DNA from: Tetragonia tetragonoides
Lineage: Eukaryota > Streptophyta > Magnoliopsida > Caryophyllales > Aizoaceae
NCBI GenBank assembly: GCA_038025085.1
Contig: CM076143.1
Location: 15,919,501 to 15,983,500 of the forward strand
DNA: 64,000 bases
Reading direction: 5' to 3'
A program made the translations under genes and the position numbers. Below are positions 54,116-64,000 of the stretch, piece by piece. Each line of letters starts with the position of its first letter. Within the stretch, counting starts at the first letter, position 1. The notes beneath the pieces were generated by a model. The model was not told the origin of the DNA and made no database searches. It was given only the letters and a program-made list of their open reading frames with translations.

Positions 54116-57100
54116 AAAAATTCTGACACATTTGGGGGTAGGATGTTGTCACATGGATGGGGATAGAGAAGAAACTTGGGGATTTGATTAGTCTCAAAAA
54201 GGCAACCCTTGGCATATACTGGAGTTTTTGGTTGGTGAGGATTGGGCCAAAACAAAATAGTACTATTAAATCTTTGGGACATATATATTTTTCAAAGGAA
54301 ACATTGGCAACTTGGTAGGGGAAGAAGACATTTAGTAGCAAAAATTGGTTTCATGGCTAAGAGGTACTATTAAATCAAAGTTAAATGGCCCTGATCTAGC
54401 AGCTGGTGGTCAAAGACTATGTGGTTGCACGTGGATCATTCTTTCTGCAATTTGCAGTGCATAAATCCAACAAAAGTGGTGATTAACATAATATGCACTA
54501 TGCATACTATATTAGGGCCTGATGTGTGTGAACCTTCTGCTCAACCTGTATGAAATTTCCAACAGAAACTTAAGAACAGCTCCTGTGTGTCCTTCCACAA
54601 CGACAGAAGAAGTAATTAAAAAAAAAGAAGAAAACACCAACAGCCTCAAATGTAGCTAAAGAAACCGTGTGTGTAAAGAAATGCCAGAAACTGCAACCTC
54701 TTACTAATTCTTTTTACTGAAACAAAGAGCTGGAAAAATTACAGGATGAAAGTAAAAGTATAAAACAAAATGAATACCAGTGTATCTGAAGTCTGTACTA
54801 TCATCTAACCTACTCAATATTCTGGTATTATCTATCTTTGACATCATCATATCATGATTGTTATAAAGAATTCCAGATGGCAATTTCTTACTGGTCCTGG
54901 TATCTTCTAAGAAGATTCCTGGCCCCATATCAGGGTGCAAACATGCTTATTTCCTTTTCCATAGGATTTAAAATAGGAAAGAAAACAAAGGAAATGGAGT
55001 CTATCATGTACCATTTTAATCAACTTGTTTGCTAATTTCTTGTTACGAGTTACTGTATCTGGTTTGGTTAACAGTGACATTTGATACTAACAATGCTTAC
55101 AAGAAGGAATGCTGTCTCAGCATAATATGGGTGTAAATAATACACTTAAAAGAGTACTAAGTTATGATTCTGTCACTTTGTTGACTGTATTGTCGTTGGT
55201 GAATATACTTTGATTATCTCTAATCTCATCAACTAATCAATATATATTAAGTGATCCCCTAAGAGCTTTAGGAACTTTCAGGGCAACTGTTGATCTTGAT
55301 TGCCTTCAAATACTTACGCAATACGACCAGTAGAGACACAAACTAATTTTGAGAGTCTCTTTCAGTGATGATATGAAAAGACATGACAAATTTATAAACA
55401 TAGTCCCTATTCCTCGAAGATGTTGACACACTTAGCTGTTTACAGTTAGAGAATCTCAGGACTTTTCATCACTTATTTGAAGGTCAAAACTAGATTATTA
55501 GTAGAGTGTGCGAAGTGGTAACTCCCTCACTTTCTTGGTAGTTTCAGTGATATGCTGCCTGTAGGTTGTAATCCACTTCTGGGGATTTTACACGCTTTAA
55601 GCACTCTAAATTTATTTATTTTTTTGTTAACATGGTTTTTTTGTTACTGCACCTAACACACTGAGTAACATTAGTCATCAGCTTTTTGTTTTTTAAGCTC
55701 CTGATGGGGGACAAGCAGATTACCCCTATTTCCTAGACTTTAATTAATTAACGTTCACTGAATAAAATATTGTTAACTCACTTTTAAACTCTTTGTTCTT
55801 TTATCCCCTCCATTCACAATCAATCTTCCACATCATCATATATTCACTATATTCTTTCTTAAAAAGCAAACATATTGGTGAGGCGTAGTAGGGGGCTAGG
55901 CCGTTAGGGGCCATGGTAGGCTATGGCCCCCAGGACTACGGCCCTATGGTACTCCTGGAACCTTTGTAAAAACCAATAGCATCATACATTCTGAAGTATC
56001 TATTGTAATTTACACACATATATATAGTCTTCTAATTTATGCTGTAAAAGTACAAAATGAACAAGATAGTCTTTCGTTTGTTAAAGTAATTTATTATACT
56101 TTTAGTTGGTTGTGGAATTATGTGAAATTAATTTAGAGGATATGGTGTCACTTGTTGATAAAAATTGAAATCTTGAATTAACCGTGATGCATATGTAAAA
56201 GTTTGTAAAGGTGCCTGGTCCTTTGATATGAATTCCTAGCTTTCCCCCTCATGGTGAACCAGACCTGTATAACAATTCTCATTTTTTTTTTAACTTTCAG
56301 CCAATGTGAACCCAAATTCCTTTCCTTCTTTAGTACAGCTAAACAAGAAAGCATGTGGGATCTTATCCAATAGGCTTTGGCTTTGGATCAATGATTTGAG
56401 TTCCTATTATGTTCTCATATAACTGGCAACACAGTGATTATTAGGAAAATGAATCCATCTACTTAATCCAAACGTTAAAAAAGCGAAAGCACAATAATTT
56501 AAAATGAGATCTTCTGTTCTGGTGAGACATGCTCTTGATACTTGTCTCTCATTTAGAGGTTGATGCCGCCAAACAGTAGTCAGCAACTACCTCCTTCATG
56601 ATCCTGTTTCACCTTGTATTGAGATCTATAATGCCAAATCTTCTTCTGTTGAATTGTGCACATGGATCTCCGTAATCTTTAGCCGGCAAAAGCATATTCT
56701 CTTTATTGTTAAAATGTCTTATTTTTAAACTTTTACCCTTTTCTCATCCTGATTATTGTCTGTTTAAGTTGAAGGGTATGTAACTTATTGATTTTGACAA
56801 ATAGAATGAGCTCAAGTCCTAATTTCCTTAATACTAAATTCATAAAACTTCCTCTTATCACGTGCTGATTAATAATATGTTGCATAAGTAATGAAACAGT
56901 AATTGTGTACAGTTGTTGGAAGTAAATTATCTGTGCCTTTCAAATTGGCTTGAATGTATTTTAAATTATCTCCAGCTTACATTCTGTATGATGGCACTGG
57001 ATTGAAACAGAATAGGAATTTGACAGACCATTGTTTAGAGAGTAGACAGTAATTATGTATAGTTGTTGCATGTAAGTTATCTGTGTGCCTTTTAAATTGG

Positions 57101-57876
57101 CATCAATAAATTGTATGTCTAGCTTACTTGCTGTCTGGTTGCACTGAGTTAAGATAGAAAAATAATTTGTGAAACTGTTCTTAAGAGAATATAAGATGCA
57201 CCTGGATTTACATGTCCATAAAGCTTTCAGGAAGCTAGTAACCATGTTGCTTGATATTGATGCAGGATAGGTCATCAAATCTTATTGGAGCCCCTCTTTT
57301 GTCTTTACTTATCGGCAAATCAGAATCTTAATCTTGCGTAAATTGGTATCGCTGCCTACTCCTCAGAAATTTAACTACTGTCAGATCTTATTCCTTGTAA
57401 CGTTTTAGTATTATATACATTCTCCAACAATGATAATATGCTCTTTTCCAGTATAGTACTAATTTTTTTTCCTCTTATCCTTGATTTTTTTTGATTAGTC
57501 AATAGTCATAGGTTGGGAGCTGCAAGCCCTCTATCGACACACCGTAGTAAGTAAATTTATGAGGAGATTCTACAAGGCAAGAGAATTTTTATGTAGTGGA
57601 ACCACACAGAATTTGAAAATGATCCCCATGAAAATAAACACCCACTCCATCAACCACCAAATTTTTATGGGATCTCGTGGAAATTGAAAATGAGGAGAGC
57701 TTTAGGACGACAGGACCTCCACAGTTGTCACAACAGATTAAAGCCGTATTTTGTAAAAGGTGAGATTTGATCTTGCTTACATAGCACAATCAATCATTGG
57801 TCTTTACGCTCTTTTATGAAGATTTTTTATTGCCTCCAAGTCAGATGAGGAGCCTCGTTCTCTGTCGAACCCTACC
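54116..57876. other. Upstream region of the ACC synthase gene
   Basis: AT-rich, without a supported coding exon. A diverged tandem duplication of ~145 bp lies at about 56899-57165 (shared AGTTGTTG, TTATCTGTG, TTTAAATTGGC, TCTAGCTTAC/TCCAGCTTAC). No known regulatory motif can be assigned with confidence apart from the TATA box at 57877. Confidence 0.45.
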
Positions 57877-57886
57877 TATATATATA
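57877..57886 (+). promoter_or_regulatory. TATA box of the ACC synthase gene
   Basis: TATATATATA lies ~140 bases before the chosen ATG (58024) and just before a CT-rich leader. Transcription would start near 57910, placing the in-frame ATG at 57895 outside the transcript and supporting the start at 58024. Confidence 0.65.
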
Positions 57887-58023
57887 GTGGGCTCTTGGAC
57901 CATATTCTTCATCCAACAGTTTCTCTCTCTCTCTCTTCTCTTTTAACATTTAACAATTCTTCCACTCTTAAGCTCCCTTCTCCTTCGACCTACAAGCTTT
58001 CTTGTTTTAAAAGAAAACCAGCC

Positions 58024-59576
58024 ATGCCTATTGAGATTAAGCAGCCATCCGTTGGCCTATCTCGAGTCGCAGATTCTGACACTCATGGAGAAGACTCCCC
58101 GTATTTTGCAGGCTGGAAAGCATATGACGAAGACCCTCATCACGAAATAACCAATCCTTCCGGTGTTATACAGATGGGATTAGCAGAGAATCAGGTTTCT
58201 TTTGATATGCTTGAGGAATACATGGAACAGCATGCAGAAGAAATTAGTTGGGGCAACAAAAAAGGAGGTAGCTTCAGGGATAATGCTTTGTTTCAAGACT
58301 ACCACGGACTTCCATCTTTCAGAAAGGTATGAGCTCGTAACTTTATGTAAACATTACATGTACATAACTATTGGTATGCATATATATATATGGTTCTAAT
58401 ATCAACTTCATGTATACAGGCAATGGCTAGCTTCATGGAGCAAGTAAGAGGGGGTAGAGCGAAATTTGACTTCAAGAGAATGGTCCTCACTGCAGGAGCC
58501 ACTGCTGCCAATGAACTTTTAACGTTCATTTTGGCAGACCCAGGGGATGCTTTGTTGGTCCCAACTCCCTACTATCCAGGGTAAGAAAACGTGACCTTAT
58601 TCACATTATCCTTGAATTTTCATGATCCAAACATGCATGAGTACTATAAACTTTCTGTAGTTCGCTCGTGCTAAACTTCGTGGTTGTCTGTTTTTGTAGA
58701 TTCGACAGAGACTTAAGGTGGAGGACTGGTGTGAAGATTGTACCAATCCACTGCGACAGTTCAAACAATTATCAGGTGACGCCCGAAGCATTAGAGGCTG
58801 CATACTGCGAAGCACAAGCGATGAAGGCAAAAGTAAGGGGGGTTCTGATTACGAACCCATCAAATCCTCTAGGAGCCACAATTGAGCGTGAAGTGCTCGG
58901 AGAAATTCTTGACTTTGTTTCCCGCAAGAACATTCATCTTGTGTCTGATGAAATCTACTCTGGTTCTGCCTTCTCCCCCAATGAATTCACCAGCATCGCT
59001 GAGGTTCTCGAGGCTCGAAACTTCAGAGATTCTGAGAGAGTTCACATAGTTTATAGTCTATCAAAAGACCTTGGCCTACCAGGTTTTAGAGTGGGGACCA
59101 TATACTCTTACAACGATAAGGTTGTCACAACCGCGAGAAGAATGTCCAGTTTCAGCTTGGTTTCTTCTGAAACTCAGCATCTCCTAGCTTCCATGCTCTC
59201 AGACAAGAAGTTTACAGAGAACTACATCAAGATGAATAGGGAGAGGTTGAGAAAGAGGTACAACATGATCATCGATGGTTTGAGGAAGGCGGGGATTGAG
59301 TGCTTGAAAGGAAATGCAGGATTGTTTTGCTGGATGAACTTGAGCCCATTTTTGGAAAAGCCAACAACAGAGTGTGAGTTGGCTCTTTGGGAATCCATTG
59401 TCCATGAAGTGAAGCTGAATATCTCTCCAGGCTCGTCGTGTCACTGCTCCGAACCTGGCTGGTTCAGGGTATGTTTTGCCAACATGAGTGAAGAGACCCT
59501 GGAAATTGCATTGAAGAGGATACACAATTTCATGGAGCAAAGGAATTACAAGAAAAGAGAGAGTTTCTCTTGTTGA
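58024..59576 (+). CDS. ACS7: 1-aminocyclopropane-1-carboxylate synthase, ACS7-like, 3 exons, 446 aa
   Basis: Exons 58024-58326, 58420-58580 and 58700-59576, GT-AG borders. The enzyme makes ACC from S-adenosylmethionine, the committed step of ethylene synthesis, in the cytosol with pyridoxal phosphate. Seen: [18 protein letters not shown] near the start, [11 protein letters not shown] (51-61), the [17 protein letters not shown] block, the PLP-binding [14 protein letters not shown] with Lys277, and [12 protein letters not shown] with Arg411. Similarity to what I recall of Arabidopsis ACS7 is high throughout. That protein is type III, with a very short C-terminus that lacks MAPK and CDPK sites. 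Here the tail continues with KKRESFSC after the last helix, slightly longer than in ACS7, with serines but no clear RLSF box, so type III remains the best call. Length fits the family. The intron pattern (3 exons) is shorter than the four-exon form of many ACS genes. Confidence 0.93.
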
Positions 59577-60360
59577 TAGATCCCAATTCTTTTTTTTTTT
59601 TCTTCCCATTTTGACATATAAAATGATTCTTTATGGTGATATCACCTTACATAATAAACTGGCTCTGTATAGAACTTGTATACCCATTTAAATTCATCAT
59701 AAATGTATACAATAGTAAATATATATTATATAGATTAATGTATTCTTTTTGTATCTATCTTGGTTTTTCCCAGAAAATCCCCTTCTACGCAGAGTTGGAC
59801 TGTAAATGCTGCAAGTATTCTTTCTCCAGTTTCTCACCTAATATCCTAAGTCGCTGACTTTGTCATTACACACAGAATTGCATTGTCCTTTTCGAAGTTT
59901 GCTTGCTATGACAAAAAGATTATGAGATTCTGGGAGGCTCCATTATTAAGATGCCATTTTGGCAAGAACCAGTCAACCCCCTTCACTATGGATCTACAGA
60001 GGCGTCATACTCTCTAACAACATGTTATTTAAGCATATACTTGTATTTTTTTTCTCGTCTTTTGGAGGGTGCAAGTGCATGGCGACGGAGGCACCCCCAC
60101 CACGTCATGTTCAGATTTTCGTGTTTAAGCGAACATATTAGACTAACTAAAAAAATTAGAGCAAATAGGGATTCTGTTAATACCGCACCATCAACAAGCA
60201 AGTATATGATTTCACATTTAAGCTCTAGCAAAGTTTAGTTGGTACCTTTACAAAAATAAGTACTTACCATTTTGTAATTGGAAAAAGAAAAAGTCAACTG
60301 ATCATTGTTTGTGTTTGTTCAATTTTTTAAGTAGTGTGTAATTTCCAATAAATGTAATTA
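59577..60360. other. Intergenic region and 3' UTR of ACC synthase
   Basis: AT-rich; the ACS 3' UTR should end within the first ~250 bases. No other feature recognised. Confidence 0.5.
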
Positions 60361-60551
60361 GGTCTTGTTCTCTTCAACGAAGTGGTGCGTGAGGAACGGA
60401 ACGGCGCGGCGCGGATAATTCAAAAAAATGTGAGACAAAATGAAGTACAGAATGCGGAAAGGAATGACGCGGAACGAAACGAAACGGAACGGATAGGAAC
60501 GGATTGGAACGAAACGGAATACAACATGTAAGCGACGAAAAGAACATTGCC
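60361..60551. mobile_element. Harbinger-like MITE, 191 bp
   Basis: Ends GGTCTTGTTCTCTTCAACG and CGACGAAAAGAACATTGCC are imperfect inverted repeats. TAATTA stands on both sides (60355-60360, 60552-60557), consistent with a TTA/TAA-type target. The interior is rich in GGAACGGAACG and GCGCGG units, unlike the AT-rich surroundings. Confidence 0.65.
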
Positions 60552-60900
60552 TAATTACACTTTTAAGTGTATAGGTAATTACACTTCAAACTAGTAATCA
60601 AACCCGAGTGATGCATGAACTGGATGTCAAACTTTTGCATTTTATAAAGATGAATAAAATAATTTTTTAATCATAATTGTGTAAGAAAATACTTCTACTA
60701 TATTTTTTTAAAAATCAAACACATGAACCATAATGTTAAAACATTCTTATTTATTACCTTTTTTTTTTTGGGAAACCTTATATATTACTTATTAAACCGG
60801 ATCATTCTCAAATTGATGACTGGGATTAGGAAAATATAAAATAAATCTTAAAATAGTTTCTCCAAGCCACTTCACTTCAAATTTTCCATTTTTTTATTCT

Positions 60901-60941
60901 AATTTTAAATTAAAATTAAAATTAAAATTAAAATTAAAATT
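60901..60941. repeat. (AAATT)n-like microsatellite
   Basis: Repeated TTAAAA/ATTAAA units in an AT-rich stretch upstream of the phospholipase gene. Confidence 0.8.
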
Positions 60942-61098
60942 GAATATAATTAAAATTTAAATTGCAATTTAAATTTGTTTTTTTTTGGTTGTTTCGTTAA
61001 CGCGTATTATTGGGCCTTGTTCCCTTGGGGAGTTGGGGGGTACTACCGTATGGTTCGTTGAGAGACGGTTGCTTGCTCGCTAAAGCTGATTCGCCAAA

Positions 61099-61244
61099 AT
61101 GGGAGAAACAGCCTTCACCTTCATCCTATTCCTCCTTTTCTCTCTCCTCATTGCCACCAATTCTTCTTCCATCAATGACTCCCAGGTACACGCTTCCATA
61201 ATCTCTTTCATCCAAATCAAATCAATCTCACCAAGAAGGGTTAT

Positions 61245-61288
<44 letters not shown>

Positions 61289-61557
61289 AGATCCAATGCA
61301 GCAAAAGTTGTTTGGCACTAAATTGCGAAAGTAAGCAACAAAGCATAAATCATTGTCTTAATTTCTTGTTTAATCCTATGATTTACTTCGTTAATTTTAT
61401 TTTTATTTACTGGGTTTCCTCTGTTTTTGAAATGTAGATGTTGGGATTAAATATGGGAAATATTGTGGGGTAGGGCACAGTGGGTGTCCAGGAGAGAAGC
61501 CTTGTGATGATCTTGACGCTTGTTGCCAAATTCATGACGATTGTGTTGATAAACATG
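61099..61557 (+). CDS. Secretory phospholipase A2 (plant type), first three exons only
   Basis: Exons 61099-61185, 61291-61330 and 61438-61557 (83 residues so far, ending in phase 1). Plant sPLA2 hydrolyses the sn-2 ester of phospholipids with Ca2+ in the secretory pathway or apoplast. Residues 1-24 form a signal peptide. The Ca2+-binding loop YGKYCGVGHSGCPG (48-61) and the active-site helix DACCQIHDDC (69-78), with the His75-Asp76 dyad, are intact, and the cysteine pattern fits. The sequence looks closer to Arabidopsis PLA2-beta, gamma and delta than to alpha. The final exon, coding roughly 50-100 more residues, was not found to 64000 and probably lies beyond the window. The next ~2.4 kb would then be intron with SINE insertions. 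The intron 1 acceptor is preceded by a T40 run. Confidence 0.88.
61247..61286 (+). repeat. T40 homopolymer at a splice acceptor
   Basis: Forty T immediately before GCAG at the end of PLA2 intron 1, forming an extreme polypyrimidine tract. It is likely to vary in length between individuals and to be unreliable in assemblies. Confidence 0.9.
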
Positions 61558-62029
61558 GTAATTGTTTTTCTTTTGATGTTTATTTTATTAATATTTTTGG
61601 TGGCAATTATATCATTTAGTTCTTTTTAACTTCCGTGTTCATCAAAATTGTCATGCCCCATAATCCCATATTATCCTAAAATGATGCATGGTATTAATTT
61701 AATAGGATACAATGTGAATGAAAAATTTCACCTTTGATCATTATCCGAAAATGTAAGCCCATTATGAGTTTATGACCATCCATTTTTAGTTTGGTAGATT
61801 CATAATTATTTTAGTATGAAGTAATTGATTTTTGTGGTAAATTCAAATTTATAGGTGTCTCATGTCTGAAATTGTTACTCCCTCTTATAAAAAAAAAAAG
61901 AAAAAGAAAAAGAAATTGCCACTCCTTCAATTTTTGAGATTGTGGGAATTGTAGTTGATATGCATGCACTCTTGTTTTAAAAAAAAAAAAAAATTTTTTT
62001 GCAAATGTTTTACAAAAAATAAAATTTTT

Positions 62030-62152
62030 TGTGGGTCTTTCGGAAACAGTATCTCTACTAGGCGACTAGTTAGGGGTAAGGCTGCGTACATGTGGACCTC
62101 CCCAGACCCCGTCCTAGGCGGGATTTATACTGGGTCGTTGTTGTTGTTGTTG
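62030..62152 (+). mobile_element. tRNA-derived SINE 3' part with (TTG)n tail
   Basis: Contains TTCGGAAACAG, GGGGTAAGGCTGCGTACAT and CCCCAGACCCCGTCCTAGGCG, ending with five TTG units. This is the familiar 3' part of TS/Au-type plant SINEs. The 5' part is not clear. Confidence 0.75.
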
Positions 62153-63495
62153 GAATTGTAGTTGATTACATTCTGCTGGAGTTCCTGAGTGCTGCAGTTT
62201 GGGACCATTATTTGTGTATGTAGTTGCAATTTAAAATGACAAATTTGATTGTGTGGTTTGGTTGTGGCTATGTTGTGGGAACTTCCAATAGTAAGTGAAA
62301 AAAATGTGAATATCATAAGATTTAGTTGTAAGACCCACAATCAGATTTATCACCTGTGGTATGTGGAAAGAAAGTAATCATATGTAGATTTTCTTTAAAG
62401 AGACTTCTGGTCATGTTACAATGTTTTTTAAATCGAGCAAGCAGGAATTTCATTGACATGCAGAAATAATTTCAAGCTTCAAGTACATTAGGAGCATACC
62501 TATTAGGGAGGGTATTACTTAGTCAGATGGTAATACGAAAGGATTACATTGAATTTAACCTAAAACATGTGGCCAAACCAACTCCTATTATTGCTACTTG
62601 CATTTGGTTAGGATACCTCTGATCCTAGGTTTGACGGACAATTATACCTCTGTGGTAACTGATATCTCCGTCTTATGATTTGAGATTGGATAACTGCACT
62701 CCCTCCAGTTGCAAATGGGAGCAGCTAAGCATACAAGCTGAATTCTCTTCTTGAATCTGCTAAACTTTCTGTTCTTGGATATCCCTTTCCATAATCTGCG
62801 TCCAATCTTTGAAGAGAGAAAAAACAAGTCTTAACTATATCACGAAGGAAGGAACAAATGGCCATGGGACTCAAGCGACATAGCTAGACAAAGGCATAGC
62901 TATCAGTTTATCACTGTAGTACCCATTAATCTGCAACCTTTGCAACTTGGCTAATCAGCAGATGAAGCTTTGCTTGGGTATGTTCATTCTGTTCCAGACC
63001 CATTTATCCCAATGAATGTTACCAGTAAGAGCTTTTCCCCAATTGTAGGCGCTCTTGCTAATGTACCCAATCCGGGGTTAAGGATTTCGTGAAGGCATTA
63101 CTATATCCAGGAGCAAAGCAGATTTTCACCTCACATACGTTTCTCCGACCCTCTAAGAACAGCTAGCATCACTAGGGGCTTGGTATTCCTACCATTTCCC
63201 CTCTTTATATACACATGATTGACCCGTCTGACCCACAGAGAGGTCAGCCTTACTAGCCAAGCATATCCCACTAGGCAGCAACATTCCAAGTAAGGTAGTT
63301 AAGAATACTAAGTCCACCCAGAGATTTGGGCTTAGAACTTCGGACCAGGAGACCAGAGGAAGGGTGGAGCTGGAAGCCTTCCCTGACTACAAAAAGTTCC
63401 CACAAACACATGGAATTTTCTTCAGAACACCATCATAAAGGATGAATATAAAGGCCATGTGACACTCATCTAGTCTATTTCACTTGTTCAGAGTA
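62153..63495. other. Putative PLA2 intron or intergenic DNA
   Basis: No exon of the phospholipase or other gene was recognised. Short ORFs on both strands lack family features. Confidence 0.4.
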
Positions 63496-63511
63496 AACTA
63501 CGTAGTATGTT

Positions 63512-63712
63512 TTTTTTTTTTGGGGTTCACAACCAAGGGTATCCACCTTCGACCACAGTGACTATATCACCGCGCTGGCTTGCAGGCACCTCAAAGTGTG
63601 GGACAGCTGGCCAATGAATTTAAAGCTGCTCCATGCCCAAGGCAAGATTCGAACCCTCGACATTGGTTAATGATGGATGAGTCCCTACCACTCAACCACA
63701 CCTCCTTGGTTG
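63512..63712 (-). mobile_element. Complete tRNA-derived SINE with 16-bp target duplication
   Basis: AACTACGTAGTATGTT stands on both sides (63496-63511 and 63713-63728). On the minus strand the element starts with a tRNA-like head: A box GTGTGGTTGAGTGG and B box GGGTTCGAATC. A body with GATATAGTCACTGTGGTCGA follows, and it ends in an A run. The body shares the TATCCACC and ACAGTGACTA phrases with the SINE at 36153-36357, so the two belong to one family. Confidence 0.9.
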
Positions 63713-64000
63713 AACTACGTAGTATGTTCAGTAGATCATTTAAGAGTATATTGCCTTCCCTAGGGTGTAAGACATAGGAAGTTCTTATAAACGTGACACG
63801 TTGGTTAATCTGGGGTGCTTCAGTAGGAGTGAGGCCTAAGGAAGCAATAAATGACCAGATGGCTAATAGCCACCGTATAGCTAACAAAGCCTCTGTTAAG
63901 AGATTTGTGAGTAAGAAGCTTTAAGTTTATTAGCAAATTACATAAACAAACTTTTTTCAATACAAGGATTTTTGACGTATGACAAGTGCAATAGCAAAGG

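Noticed and set aside
57895..58023. Upstream in-frame ATG for a longer ACC synthase
   Set aside because: It lies only ~10 bases after the TATA box, and the extra residues do not match the family; the ATG at 58024 gives a normal start.
61010..61080. GGGCCTTGTTCCCTTGGGG upstream of PLA2 as a MITE end
   Set aside because: Resembles a Harbinger end, but no inverted partner or target duplication was found nearby.

Overview
This is a 64 kb piece of a eudicot plant nuclear genome. The evidence is intron-rich genes with plant-specific families (1-aminocyclopropane-1-carboxylate synthase, BAHD acyltransferase, plant secretory phospholipase A2), AT-rich intergenic DNA, and a dense load of plant-type LINEs, tRNA-derived SINEs, MITEs and Helitron-like ends. 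The species cannot be named from the sequence.

Left part (1-17 kb). Two MITE-like inverted-repeat elements (139-632, 644-1200) precede a seven-exon gene for a secretory-pathway saposin-B-like protein (3260-7094, +). It is convergent with a nine-exon PRMT1-type protein arginine methyltransferase (8552-14226, -) that contains an 11-nt microexon. A BAHD acyltransferase follows (15323-16617, -). Its catalytic body is intact, but its first ~50 codons are spread over three reading frames.

Middle part (17.8-36.1 kb, -). The whole stretch is one locus of a Xaa-Pro dipeptidase (prolidase, M24B family) bloated by LINE copies in its introns. It appears dead or misassembled. I see a +1 shift in exon 2, a 2-nt loss in exon 7 and a GT-to-AT donor change after exon 9. 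The exons that should carry about 115 residues, including the catalytic histidine, were not found. At least seven LINE fragments of one family sit here, several with clean target-site duplications, and one is only 42 bp long. A SINE sits just upstream of the start codon.

Right-middle part (36.1-57.8 kb). This is gene-free. It holds a likely minus-strand 3' LTR (39697-40740) with a noncoding internal region, long TA and AAT microsatellites, and a striking 5.5 kb block (45.9-51.5 kb). The block is bounded by diverged inverted repeats and contains three head-to-tail Helitron-like units ending in hairpin plus CTAG. These units carry roughly two dozen ~40-bp ACGT-rich modules. A tandem array of ~230-bp units lies at 53.2-54.1 kb.

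Right part (57.9-64 kb). An ACC synthase close to Arabidopsis ACS7 (58024-59576, +) is followed by the first three exons of a secretory phospholipase A2 (from 61099, +); the rest lies beyond the window or was not found. From memory, PLA2, prolidase, PRMT1-type and saposin-B-type genes also lie together on Arabidopsis chromosome 4, so the window probably preserves an old gene neighbourhood expanded by transposons.

I found no clearly undescribed biological system. The Helitron concatemer with its ACGT modules and the decayed prolidase are the most rewarding things to re-examine.
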